Below, one piece after another: positions 1 through 6,224 of a stretch of 10,836 nt of DNA. The first letter of the stretch is position 1, and the number at the start of each line of letters is the position of its first letter. The position numbers and the translations under genes are program-made. The DNA is from Promethearchaeota archaeon (GTDB taxonomy: Archaea; Asgardarchaeota; Lokiarchaeia; Sigynarchaeales; SOKP01), in the NCBI GenBank assembly GCA_019058515.1, contig JAHPYY010000161.1, positions 1 through 10,836 of the forward strand, given 5' to 3'. The notes beneath the pieces are model-generated. The model had not been told where the DNA came from. It saw nothing but the letters and a program-made list of their open reading frames with translations, and did not search any database.

Positions 1-374
1 GTTATGTAGAGATGGATGTGGATCTTTGGAATCCCTTTGCGTGTGGAAATTATGTATATGCCGCGAATCATGGAAATGATGGTGGAGAACTAATAATCCT
101 CGATGTTAGCGATCCTTCCCAAATCGTTCAAGCGGGAATTTATGCCGATCAAACGATGATAGGTGCGTCGCATGTGATTGGCAACATTGCGTACTTGGCG
201 GATTACATGCAAGGATTAAAAATTCTTGATGTTACCAATCCTGCCAATCCAATACTACTCGGTCAATACGCTGATGGCGGACATGGTTACGACGTACAAG
301 TAGTAGGAGATATTGCATACATGGCTGATCTAAACGATGGATTAGAAATAATCCAAATATCTCAACTAGATTAA
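1..374 (+). CDS. LVIVD-repeat beta-propeller protein, C-terminal part (5' end outside the window)
   Basis: The reading frame is open from the left edge (codons from position 3), so the first ATG at 12 is probably an internal methionine and the gene is cut. The visible 120 or so residues hold about three LVIVD repeats. Each has a strand of the type GN-x-hydrophobic-Y-x-A, then a D/G-rich turn, then LxILDVSDPSQI or LKILDVTNPANP, and finally a GxY strand. This is the classic LVIVD signature. The last blade ends with GLEIIQISQLD and the stop at 372-374. LVIVD proteins are predicted secreted or cell-surface beta-propellers of mostly unknown ligand, and are frequent in Asgard and some other archaea. 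No membrane anchor is visible in this part. A signal peptide would lie upstream of the window. Family assignment is firm; function is not known. Confidence 0.88.
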   Translation, partial: YVEMDVDLWNPFACGNYVYAANHGNDGGELIILDVSDPSQIVQAGIYADQTMIGASHVIGNIAYLADYMQGLKILDVTNPANPILLGQYADGGHGYDVQVVGDIAYMADLNDGLEIIQISQLD

Positions 375-388
375 TATGGAATCTTACC

Positions 389-397
389 TTTTTTTTT
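389..397 (+). terminator. T-tract terminator after the LVIVD gene
   Basis: An uninterrupted run of nine T begins 15 nt after the LVIVD stop codon and is followed by more T-rich sequence to about 423. Archaeal RNA polymerase terminates on such oligo-T tracts without needing a hairpin. No strong stem precedes it. Confidence 0.55.
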
Positions 398-442
398 AAT
401 TATTCTTAATTCAATCTTTTCTTAAATCCAAATAGAAGGTGA

Positions 443-484
443 AATAATATATCTTCTGATAAAGAGAAGAATTATTATTTAAAG
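443..484 (+). promoter_or_regulatory. Probable promoter region of the ATC hydrolase-like gene, with a small inverted repeat
   Basis: Two TATA-like elements are present: an AATAATATAT stretch at 443-452 and TATTTAAAG at 476-484. The first would give a transcript start near 474 and a leader of about 26 nt carrying AAAGGA (489-494) before the TTG. The second sits only about 20 nt from the TTG, slightly too close for a leaderless start. Between them, TCTTCT (452-457) and AGAAGA (465-470) form a 6-bp inverted repeat with a 7-nt loop, a possible operator. I cannot decide which TATA is used. Confidence 0.35.
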
Positions 485-499
485 AATAAAAGGACGATA

Positions 500-1147
500 T
501 TGAGAACATTTAGAGCGGCCACGACAATCCTTAAAGAGCTATTTGTAGAGAAGTTTGGAGAGGAAAAGTACAACCAGCTCATTTCAAATGCAAGAAAAGA
601 GTTTGAAGCGTTAATCCCTCAAATTCCTTACATCGGAGGAAAAGAAAAAAAGCTAACCAACGAACTCGTAAACTCCGCCCTTCTAATCCCAATTTTAAGG
701 GCATTAGAACGAGAGGGGCTTGATTTTAACGAGATTGGTGAGTTAGTATACAGAATGTTTGAGTTATTTTACGAGTTTATTCCCCAGACTGACGATATTT
801 TTTCCTTTGAATATCTAAATAGCGAAAAAGAGAACGCCAAAAATTCCAAATTGCGAGAGTATTCCGGTGATTGGGTGTATGATTTTGTGGAAGGCGATGG
901 AAAAACCTTCTCGTGGGGGGTTAACTATCACGAATGTGGAGTCCTCAAATTTTATAAAAATCAAGGAATGGAACACTTAATGCCAATTGTGTGCATTGCG
1001 GATTTTGCTAAAGCAAGAGCGTACGGATATGGTTTAATGCGAACACAAACGCGAGCTCACGGAGCACCATTCTGTGATTTTAGATATATTAAGGACGGAA
1101 CAAATCCTAGAGCTTGGCCCCCTGACAATTTAACCGAGTTTAAGTAG
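500..1147 (+). CDS. L-2-amino-thiazoline-4-carboxylic acid hydrolase-like family protein
   Basis: This 215-residue soluble protein has the hallmarks of the ATC hydrolase family. Its N-terminal half is helical. From about residue 124 a beta-rich C-terminal domain begins with GDWVYDFVEGDG. It then shows an NYHECGVLKFY segment (143-152), a C165/D168 pair in IVCIADFA, and RTQTRAHGAPFCDFR (181-195), matching the family pattern R-T-x-T-x-A-x-G-x-x-x-C-D-F-R. The founding bacterial enzyme opens the thiazoline ring of L-ATC on the way to L-cysteine, but most members, including archaeal ones, are uncharacterised, so the substrate is uncertain. Three conserved cysteines (146, 165, 192) suggest a catalytic or metal site. 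The start is TTG at 500, because an in-frame TGA lies at 440-442 with no ATG between. AAAGGA at 489-494 serves as a plausible ribosome binding site. The gene appears monocistronic. Confidence 0.8.
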   Translation: MRTFRAATTILKELFVEKFGEEKYNQLISNARKEFEALIPQIPYIGGKEKKLTNELVNSALLIPILRALEREGLDFNEIGELVYRMFELFYEFIPQTDDIFSFEYLNSEKENAKNSKLREYSGDWVYDFVEGDGKTFSWGVNYHECGVLKFYKNQGMEHLMPIVCIADFAKARAYGYGLMRTQTRAHGAPFCDFRYIKDGTNPRAWPPDNLTEFK

Positions 1148-1184
1148 ATAAACTAGCAAAAAAAACTACATTTTATCTTCTTAA

Positions 1185-1199
1185 TTTTTTTTTAAAAAT
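1185..1199 (+). promoter_or_regulatory. T-tract terminator overlapping the TATA box of the membrane-protease operon
   Basis: A run of nine T (1185-1193) lies 38 nt after the preceding stop codon and can end that transcript. It runs directly into TTTTAAAAAT (1190-1199), whose centre is about 26 nt before the ATG at 1220, the geometry of a leaderless archaeal promoter. No Shine-Dalgarno sequence precedes the ATG, which supports this reading. Confidence 0.5.
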
Positions 1200-1219
1200 G
1201 CTAGTTATAACATATAGTT

Positions 1220-1921
1220 ATGATTCCGTTTCTAGTTTACTTTATCTACTTTATAATCAGTACTATTATCTGGAGGATCTTCAATCGGTTCGATAATGCG
1301 AAATTCAAATTCTTTCATAATGCGATTGGATTTATAGGCGTAGCGGTTCACGAATTATCACATTTTGTAGCTTGCATATGTGTTGGGATAAAACCCATAG
1401 GATTACGGATTAGACACTATGAAGGATATGTAGGGGTTAACAAGGAACCCTCATTTGCACAAACGCTAATCATAAGTTTGGCTCCTTTAGTAGTAAGCGT
1501 TTGGTTGTTAACCTGGGCTTTAGATCTATTTCTGGCGCCAACTACTAGCTTCAATATGGGCATTTTTCTTCTTTCCTTTATGATCTCGTTGCTTGTGGGA
1601 GGTGCTCCTTCAAATGGAGATTTAATTTTAGCCTACCGCATATTTGAGAGCGATCCAAAAAAGAATTTTGTTGTTTTAGTAATTATCCTTGTATCATTTG
1701 CAATAGCAATATCTATAGTGTGGATATTCGAACTAGTTTATGTACACGACGCATTTATCTTGCTTGCTGTCATACTATTATACCACCTGATTAAATTAAC
1801 GGGGAAAGCAGTAAAAGGAGCGTTTAACTTAATAAAGAATCGAAGTCCTAAGAAATATGCTCGCTATAAACCTAATTACATTTATGATACATCAATAGAA
1901 GAAGGAGGTGAAGTGATATGA
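1220..1921 (+). CDS. Polytopic membrane metalloprotease-like protein (M50-like, HELSH motif)
   Basis: This 233-residue integral membrane protein has about five to six hydrophobic segments (roughly 3-18, 33-56, 83-107, 112-128, 149-172 and 176-193). The second contains AVHELSHFVAC, with HExxH at 44-48, as in site-2-type zinc proteases whose active site lies inside the membrane. A later segment has GGAPSNGDL (127-135). The proline and aspartate (P130, D134) occupy the position of the third zinc ligand region in compact archaeal M50-like proteins. The C terminus is basic and cytosolic-looking (KNRSPKKYARYKP). The expected role is cleavage of membrane or membrane-proximal substrates; no substrate can be named. 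It heads an operon: its TGA overlaps the next gene's ATG (ATGA, 1918-1921). Motifs are clear, but whether it is an active protease is inference. Confidence 0.7.
   Translation: MIPFLVYFIYFIISTIIWRIFNRFDNAKFKFFHNAIGFIGVAVHELSHFVACICVGIKPIGLRIRHYEGYVGVNKEPSFAQTLIISLAPLVVSVWLLTWALDLFLAPTTSFNMGIFLLSFMISLLVGGAPSNGDLILAYRIFESDPKKNFVVLVIILVSFAIAISIVWIFELVYVHDAFILLAVILLYHLIKLTGKAVKGAFNLIKNRSPKKYARYKPNYIYDTSIEEGGEVI
1904..1911 (+). promoter_or_regulatory. Strong Shine-Dalgarno site for the small two-TM protein
   Basis: GGAGGTGA, a near-perfect complement of the archaeal 16S rRNA 3' end, lies 6-7 nt before the ATG at 1918, inside the coding sequence of the protease-like gene. It fixes the start of the downstream gene. 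It also contrasts with the operon's first gene, which has no such site. Confidence 0.85.
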
Positions 1922-2289
1922 AAGGCTATTGCGTGATATTTTTAGCTCTAGTATTTCTAATGCTATTCAATCAAGATCCAACTATTGCAATCGTTGGAAT
2001 CTTAGTAATCGGTGGTATCTATTTACTCGTAAGATATAAGTTTGGTCGCTTTTTTGGAAGACGAAGAGGTATGTACGAAGCTAACAACGGAAGGATTGGT
2101 TCGGAGTCTGATCTTCTAACATATTTGATATACCGAGATTATCTTAATAATAATGGTGTATTTACCAAGAATGGTTCTGTTAATTACCCCAATATAACTG
2201 GTGAGAATCTAGAGGAATTATATGGAAACACCGAAGAAAAATTTGATTACGAGCGTCAAATCCTCGAATCGTTCGACAAAATAAAATAA
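1918..2289 (+). CDS. Small protein with two N-terminal transmembrane segments, unknown function
   Basis: This 123-residue protein is not recognised as a known family. Two hydrophobic segments (about 4-17 and 22-39) are separated by a short NQDPT turn, forming a hairpin. A strongly basic patch follows (KFGRFFGRRR, 41-50), then an 70-residue soluble and largely acidic tail with ESDLLTYLIYRDYL and a charged C terminus (EEKFDYERQILESFDKIK). The basic patch just after the second segment predicts both termini in the cytosol. It overlaps the upstream protease-like gene by 4 nt and has a strong Shine-Dalgarno site, so translation is coupled. It may be a partner or substrate of that protein, but this rests on position only. 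Confidence 0.72.
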   Translation: MKGYCVIFLALVFLMLFNQDPTIAIVGILVIGGIYLLVRYKFGRFFGRRRGMYEANNGRIGSESDLLTYLIYRDYLNNNGVFTKNGSVNYPNITGENLEELYGNTEEKFDYERQILESFDKIK

Positions 2290-2306
2290 TCTCTTTTGCT
2301 AAATTC

Positions 2307-3005
2307 ATGATAAAATCCTGTCTTTCTTTATACGAATTAATTTTTGCGGGAGATTGCCGAACTATCTCCATATCCGGTGAGTCTACATCGGGGAAAACTA
2401 CTTTGACGCTTCAAATTTTAAAATATTTTCTTTCTAGTATTTCTAATTCGGGTTGCGTATGGTTTAATAGCACCGAGTTTTTTCCTACTAAAAGATTTAA
2501 GCAATTTTGTGGTGAAGTTGATGCGGAAAAGTTTTTAGAGCGAGTTTTAACGATTCCAAAGAATACGACTATTCACTCAATTGACGATTTAAAAAGTTGT
2601 ATTAAACATTTTATGGAAAATCTTAGCATATTTCCTTATGATACGACGCTGTTGGTCATAGATAACATCTCATCTCAAATTCGCCATGAATTGGGAAATG
2701 TAGAGTCAGTAAAGGAAAAACACAGAATAATGAACTCATTCTTTCTTGAATATTTTTCCCCCTTGTTGTTTGCAACGGAAAGATGTAATCTTTGGTTAAT
2801 TCTCTGTCACGAAGTTTCCTATTCTCCTATGGAGTCAAAAAATCGAGCCTTTTACGATTCTCTTTATCAGCGTATGAATTCTGTAAAAATAAATTTAGAG
2901 AAGGGTCATTCTCATTCGAGCTATATCGCCAAAATCCGCTTGAATGATGTCAATTATATAATTCCTTACAAAATTGCGAATTCTGGACTCATCCCACCGA
3001 ATTAA
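2307..3005 (+). CDS. RecA/RadB-like P-loop ATPase (RadA paralogue)
   Basis: This 232-residue protein has the RecA-family core without an N-terminal HhH domain. Walker A is GESTSGKTT (24-32), followed by TLQILKYFL. Walker B is LLVIDNIS (115-122). A LWLILCHEV segment (163-170) sits where RecA proteins have the strand leading to loop L2. A C-terminal LYQRMNSVKINLEKG followed by a strand matches the end of RadB/RadC-like proteins. Length agrees with RadB-type paralogues (about 220-240 residues). Such proteins bind ATP and usually modulate RadA or ssDNA, or serve other RecA-like roles; the exact subfamily cannot be set by eye. The fingerprint GEST-SGKT differs from the window's own RadA (GPFKSGKT). 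It starts 17 nt after the two-TM protein gene on the same strand and has no clear Shine-Dalgarno site, yet is probably cotranscribed. Confidence 0.75.
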   Translation: MIKSCLSLYELIFAGDCRTISISGESTSGKTTLTLQILKYFLSSISNSGCVWFNSTEFFPTKRFKQFCGEVDAEKFLERVLTIPKNTTIHSIDDLKSCIKHFMENLSIFPYDTTLLVIDNISSQIRHELGNVESVKEKHRIMNSFFLEYFSPLLFATERCNLWLILCHEVSYSPMESKNRAFYDSLYQRMNSVKINLEKGHSHSSYIAKIRLNDVNYIIPYKIANSGLIPPN

Positions 3006-3009
3006 AATT

Positions 3010-3042
3010 TAATTTTTCTTTCTGTTGACTTTATTTTTCCTT
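3010..3042 (+). terminator. T-rich terminator of the protease/ATPase operon
   Basis: Immediately after the ATPase stop codon the plus strand is T-rich in several short runs (TTTTT, TTTCTTTCT, TTTATTTTTCC), the usual form of an archaeal oligo-T terminator. No stable hairpin is visible. Confidence 0.4.
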
Positions 3043-3065
3043 TATATACACCCAAAGATGAATAA

Positions 3066-3080
3066 TTTTTATTTAAATAC
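3066..3080 (+). promoter_or_regulatory. TATA box (TTTTTATTTAAATAC) for the small zinc-finger protein
   Basis: The element is centred about 26 nt before the ATG at 3101 and no Shine-Dalgarno sequence follows, so a leaderless transcript is expected. The same 15 bases occur before the operon at 9173. A second TATA-like motif, CTTTATATACA at 3040-3050, lies further upstream. Confidence 0.7.
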
Positions 3081-3100
3081 TCACATCTCAAAAAATATTC

Positions 3101-3496
3101 ATGGCTGAAGCGATTTATAACGGAAACTGCGATCTAATGGACTCTATAAAATGTGCCGTGTGTCGTAAAAGAATTAAAAGATTTAATGAATGCGTACAAA
3201 TTCCTCCGAAAATGGCAATTGTATGCAAATCATGTTGGACTTGCTTTGACAACGACGAGCTTGCAGAAATGCTGGACTTATTTGAACTATACGGAGGATA
3301 CTTCAACTTTCGAAGACGGGATATTAAGCGAATCGATCTTAAAAAACTATTATCAGAACTGGTTAGAGACATGTCTCGATCCAATGTAGAACCTTTTAGC
3401 GCGGAGTTTTACTCCAAGGCACTACATTTTCTCTATGTAAATGGACTTACGCCTAATTATTTTAGTAAGCTTTTTGAGGGTATGAATTTGAAATAA
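3101..3496 (+). CDS. Small zinc-finger protein (CxxC...CxxC), unknown function
   Basis: This 131-residue protein has an N-terminal treble-clef or ribbon-like zinc site: CAVC (18-21) and CKSC (42-45), separated by 20 residues, plus C31 and C48. The CAVC...VCKSCW arrangement resembles the short zinc modules of archaeal DNA- or RNA-associated proteins. The rest is mostly helical and charged (FRRRDIKRIDLKKLLSELVRDM, residues 70-91), which could bind nucleic acid. I do not recognise the family. It has its own leaderless promoter. It ends 62 nt before the convergent flavin reductase gene. Overlapping frames on both strands give shorter open frames here, but the cysteine pattern and the promoter geometry support this one. 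Confidence 0.72.
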   Translation: MAEAIYNGNCDLMDSIKCAVCRKRIKRFNECVQIPPKMAIVCKSCWTCFDNDELAEMLDLFELYGGYFNFRRRDIKRIDLKKLLSELVRDMSRSNVEPFSAEFYSKALHFLYVNGLTPNYFSKLFEGMNLK

Positions 3497-3501
3497 AATT
3501 C

Positions 3502-3535
3502 TTTTCTTATTTTTTTATTTATCTAGTTATTTTTT
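3502..3535 (+). terminator. T-tract terminator of the small zinc-finger gene
   Basis: Several T runs (3502-3505, seven T at 3510-3516, six T at 3530-3535) fill the gap between convergent genes and are oriented to end plus-strand transcription. I see no equally good tract for the opposite gene, whose transcript may run into this region. Confidence 0.5.
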
Positions 3536-3558
3536 CACGCGTTTCTACTAATGAGCCT

Positions 3559-4698
3559 TTATTCTTTCTTTTCTCTCTTCTTTCTACGCTCAAGCTTTTC
3601 TCTTACTGCACAATATACTTCTCCCTTATAGAGCGTCATGTAACAGGCATTACAGCTATTACATTTTGCCGGCGATAAGTCCCCTTCTTTCCAACGATTA
3701 ATCAAGTGTGGTTCGTATATAAATGGTCTGCTCATAGAAATAAAGTCAGCGGTTCCATCCTTTATTAATTGACTTGCAGAAATAGGATCTCTTATTCCTC
3801 CCATTAGAATGAGTTTAGTATCCTTCATGATTGGCTTTAATTCTAAAGCAGTAGGTAAGAAAAAATTCTGATCTTCTTTTTCTTTTATTAATCTGCTGGG
3901 ATAAGGATTTTTGTTTTCGAGCTGAGTTTCAGCCATTCCCCCACTAGGTTCTATTGCGTCAAATCCTGCATCTACAATGATTTTTGCAAATTCTTTCCCT
4001 TCTGAAAGCTCCAGTCCATTTGAAATAAAATCTTGCGTCTGTAATTTGATGATAATTGGAAACGATTTACTAACCTTGTCTTGCAATGTGTTATATATAT
4101 CAACAATAATTTTAACTCGGTTTTCTACACTTCCTCCGAATTCATCTTGTCTGCGATTAGTATACGGAGATAAAAAGTTACTTAAGAGATATCCGTGAGC
4201 AGCATGTAATTGAATTCCGTCGTATTCACATTCAAACGCTCTTGCTCCCGTTTTAGCAAAATTCTCGATACAATGATGTATTTCTTCAGTGGTCATTTCT
4301 TTAGGAGTAAGACCTGTTATCTTATTAATTATTGGAGAAGGCGCTTTAGGAGGATGTTTAGGATTAGTCCCTTGCCGTCCAGGATGCCCAATTTGGGCTA
4401 AAATTTTTGAATCATTATCGTGAATCGCTTTAACCAATTTTTGATGTCCAGGAATAAACGAGTCGTCAAACAAAGCTGGTTGGTCTATGCTAGTGATACC
4501 ACTTTTGTCTACTGAAAACCATCCTGTAATAATGAGACCAATACCCCCCTTTGCTAATTCACTGTAATAATTCCTATACTTTTCGCCGACTTGTCCGTAT
4601 TTTTCTGCTTTTCTCGTATAAGTCGCTGAGCGTACAAATCGATTTTTGACTTTAATTGAGCCTATTTTTTCAGGACTAAACAAATTTTTTAATTCCAA
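3559..4698 (-). CDS. Old Yellow Enzyme-family NADH:flavin oxidoreductase with C-terminal cysteine cluster
   Basis: This 379-residue TIM-barrel flavin enzyme is of the 2,4-dienoyl-CoA reductase/OYE type. It begins LFSPEKIGSIKVKNRFVRSAT, with strand-1 FMN contacts. It carries AQIGHPGR (101-108), the active-site HAAHGYLLSNFLSPYTNRR (165-183), DEFGGSVENR (185-194), and the FMN-phosphate segments MGGIRDP (299-305) and FISMSRPFI (319-327). Near the C terminus, CNSCNAC and a later cysteine (346, 349, 352, 363) look like the four ligands of a 4Fe-4S cluster. The FAD/NAD(P)H domain of full-length FadH-type enzymes is absent, so electrons must come from a separate donor. It probably reduces activated C=C bonds; the substrate is unknown. 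The start is TTG at 4698, since an in-frame TAG lies seven codons upstream with no other start. It follows radA on the same strand but is separated from it by a terminator and its own promoter. Confidence 0.9.
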   Translation of the reverse strand: MELKNLFSPEKIGSIKVKNRFVRSATYTRKAEKYGQVGEKYRNYYSELAKGGIGLIITGWFSVDKSGITSIDQPALFDDSFIPGHQKLVKAIHDNDSKILAQIGHPGRQGTNPKHPPKAPSPIINKITGLTPKEMTTEEIHHCIENFAKTGARAFECEYDGIQLHAAHGYLLSNFLSPYTNRRQDEFGGSVENRVKIIVDIYNTLQDKVSKSFPIIIKLQTQDFISNGLELSEGKEFAKIIVDAGFDAIEPSGGMAETQLENKNPYPSRLIKEKEDQNFFLPTALELKPIMKDTKLILMGGIRDPISASQLIKDGTADFISMSRPFIYEPHLINRWKEGDLSPAKCNSCNACYMTLYKGEVYCAVREKLERRKKREKKE

Positions 4699-4746
4699 AT
4701 TTATCTCAGGTTTTATCTATCTGTTTCTTTTCTAAATATCACTTCC

Positions 4747-4757
4747 TATATAAAGGT
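4747..4757 (-). promoter_or_regulatory. TATA box of the flavin reductase gene
   Basis: On the minus strand this reads CCTTTATATAG-like, a strong archaeal TATA. A start near 4725 would give a leader of about 27 nt before the TTG at 4698. A weaker TATTTA-type element lies at 4731-4740. Confidence 0.55.
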
Positions 4758-4782
4758 AATTATTTAAAAATTAGTCGAGAGA

Positions 4783-4822
4783 GCTCATTTAATATAGTAT
4801 GAGCATTTCCTTAATGTAGTAT
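4783..4822. repeat. Inverted repeat and 22-nt-spaced direct repeat upstream of the flavin reductase promoter
   Basis: TTAATATAGTAT (4789-4800) recurs with one mismatch as TTAATGTAGTAT (4811-4822), an offset of 22 nt or about two helical turns. The first copy lies inside an inverted repeat GCTCAT (4783-4788) / ATGAGC (4799-4804). The block lies upstream of the TATA box of the minus-strand flavin reductase, where an activator or repressor could bind. Chance cannot be excluded in AT-rich DNA. Confidence 0.4.
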
Positions 4823-4858
4823 CCACCAAACAAGAGTTACAGACAATTTTTAAAATTT

Positions 4859-4878
4859 AAAAAAAAATTAGAAAAAAA
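4859..4878 (-). terminator. Double T-tract terminator of radA
   Basis: On the minus strand, seven T (4872-4878) and then nine T (4859-4867) occur 16-35 nt after the radA stop codon. Such doubled oligo-T tracts are typical efficient archaeal terminators. They separate radA from the flavin reductase transcript. Confidence 0.65.
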
Positions 4879-4893
4879 TCGTTTTTATTATTT

Positions 4894-6120
4894 TTACGCA
4901 CTCATTAACTGCTTGGCGTTTTTTTGCCATTCTTTTACCGTTCTTTCCGAGGCACCGCTAACATTTTTAGAGAGATCGACTGGATCAGCTTGGATTAAAT
5001 CATCAATAGATCTCACACCATGCACCATAAGGTTTTCAGCAGTTCCACTCCCGATTCCTTTAACCGAAGTGAGTGGAATGCTAATGTCTATTTTCTCCTC
5101 ATTTGTGTTTTCAGTTTCAGGTTCGAAGACATCTTCTACATTTAGAACAGGGGAGTTTGACTTCGGAATGTCGGTAATTTCAGTATCTGCTACGCCGTAG
5201 CTAGTGATAAAAAACTCACAATCTTCTGGCGGTAGATCTGGAGCGTCCACTATAATAGCTTTACGTTTTAGCGAGCTGTTGGCAGAGAATCCCTTAGTTT
5301 TGAACATGATGCGAAAGTGGCAACCGTGTGCGACAATATTTCCTCCTATGGCATCGTCTGCAGAGAACATTGCCATCATTTTGGTTGCAACTTGGTTAGT
5401 TAATAAAACGGCGCAATTATATGTCTCAGCAACGCGAGACAAAGCGTGAATCATGTTATTAAGAAACGCTTGTCGTCTTGCCAACATGCCAATGCCTACA
5501 TATTCAGCTCTTAATAACGCCATCAGCGAATCAACGATCACTAAGCGCACATTTCGGGTTTTGCACAATGTTTCAGCTTTTAAAATCATTTGATCCTGGT
5601 GATCTGAACTATAAATCCTAGCGTGAAATATTTTTGACAACGCTTCAGTGGGATTTAAACCAAATCTTTGGGCAATTCTTTTTAACTTCTCCTTGGAGAA
5701 GGTGTTTTCAGTATCAATAAAGGCTACAGATCCTCCTAAACCACCTCGCTCGGGTGGTAATTGAACCGTAATGGCTAAAGTGTGAGATAATGCGGTTTTT
5801 CCGGATTTAAACGGGCCGTACACTTCAGTTAACTTTCCCGTAGATACTCCACCTCCCAAGATCCGATTTAACTCTTGCGAACCTGTCGTAATATACTCAA
5901 TATTTTCGTTAATTTCCGTGGCTGACACGAACTCCGTCATTCCTAAGGCGTTTCTTGCGTTCCAAATGAGTTTTTTAGCGGTCTTTTCCCCTAATCCGTC
6001 GATATCAGATACAGTTCCGACCCCTGACATGGCTAACGCTTCTACGGTGCTAATACCATTTTCTTGAAGCAACTTAACTTGACGTGCGTTGATACCTTTA
6101 ATTAAATCGAGTTCCGACAT
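4894..6120 (-). CDS. radA: DNA recombinase RadA with an extra C-terminal helix-hairpin-helix domain
   Basis: This is the archaeal strand-exchange recombinase that forms ATP-dependent filaments on ssDNA in homologous recombination. I start it at the ATG at 6120 (MSELDLIKG), giving 408 residues. An earlier in-frame ATG at 6180 would place the TATA box inside the gene. Order of parts: N-terminal HhH domain (about 5-60, with GIST and DGLGEKTAKKL); FVSA oligomerisation motif (64-67); Walker A GPFKSGKT (102-109); SSDHQ (171-175); Walker B LVIVDSLM (193-200) followed by RAEYVG; TNQV (241-244); and the GGNIVAH L2 region (259-265). Usual RadA ends near residue 320-350. Here an acidic linker (about 315-347) leads to a second HhH-like domain (about 348-406: LTSVKGIGSGTAENL, VRSIDDL, ERTVKEWQKNAKQL). 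Some positions diverge: Walker A is usually GEFGSGKT and Walker B usually ends DSLT. It is transcribed alone. Confidence 0.92.
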   Translation of the reverse strand: MSELDLIKGINARQVKLLQENGISTVEALAMSGVGTVSDIDGLGEKTAKKLIWNARNALGMTEFVSATEINENIEYITTGSQELNRILGGGVSTGKLTEVYGPFKSGKTALSHTLAITVQLPPERGGLGGSVAFIDTENTFSKEKLKRIAQRFGLNPTEALSKIFHARIYSSDHQDQMILKAETLCKTRNVRLVIVDSLMALLRAEYVGIGMLARRQAFLNNMIHALSRVAETYNCAVLLTNQVATKMMAMFSADDAIGGNIVAHGCHFRIMFKTKGFSANSSLKRKAIIVDAPDLPPEDCEFFITSYGVADTEITDIPKSNSPVLNVEDVFEPETENTNEEKIDISIPLTSVKGIGSGTAENLMVHGVRSIDDLIQADPVDLSKNVSGASERTVKEWQKNAKQLMSA

Positions 6121-6158
6121 GTTTATTATTATAAGGTTTAGTATGGTAACCAGATCAA

Positions 6159-6170
6159 CCTTTATAAAAG
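6159..6170 (-). promoter_or_regulatory. TATA box of radA
   Basis: The minus strand reads CTTTTATAAAGG here, about 45 nt before the ATG at 6120, predicting a leader of roughly 19 nt without an obvious Shine-Dalgarno site. Its position argues against the upstream ATG at 6180 as the start. Confidence 0.6.
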
Positions 6171-6184
6171 AAAAAAGCAAAATG
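6167..6184 (-). terminator. T-rich terminator of the zinc-ribbon/surface-protein unit
   Basis: On the minus strand, TTTTGCTTTTTTCTTTT lies about 40 nt after the stop codon of the anchored surface protein and just before the radA TATA box. It could end the upstream transcript. Confidence 0.35.
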
Positions 6185-6224
6185 GATTAAGGTTCATTGA
6201 AATTTCATAAGAATAGAATTTGTG

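Noticed and set aside
1904..1911. Possible repeat or attachment site (GGAGGTGA)
   Set aside because: It is explained fully as the ribosome binding site of the downstream gene.
3115..3389. Alternative open frames over the small zinc-finger gene on both strands
   Set aside because: Only the frame starting at 3101 has a correctly spaced TATA box and a paired-cysteine motif.
4913..5449. Plus-strand open frames inside radA
   Set aside because: They lie antisense to a clearly conserved gene, have no promoter or family signal, and are coding-strand shadows.
6121..6180. N-terminal extension of RadA starting at ATG 6180
   Set aside because: The 20 extra residues are hydrophobic and unlike RadA, and the stretch contains the TATA box; the ATG at 6120 gives the normal N terminus.
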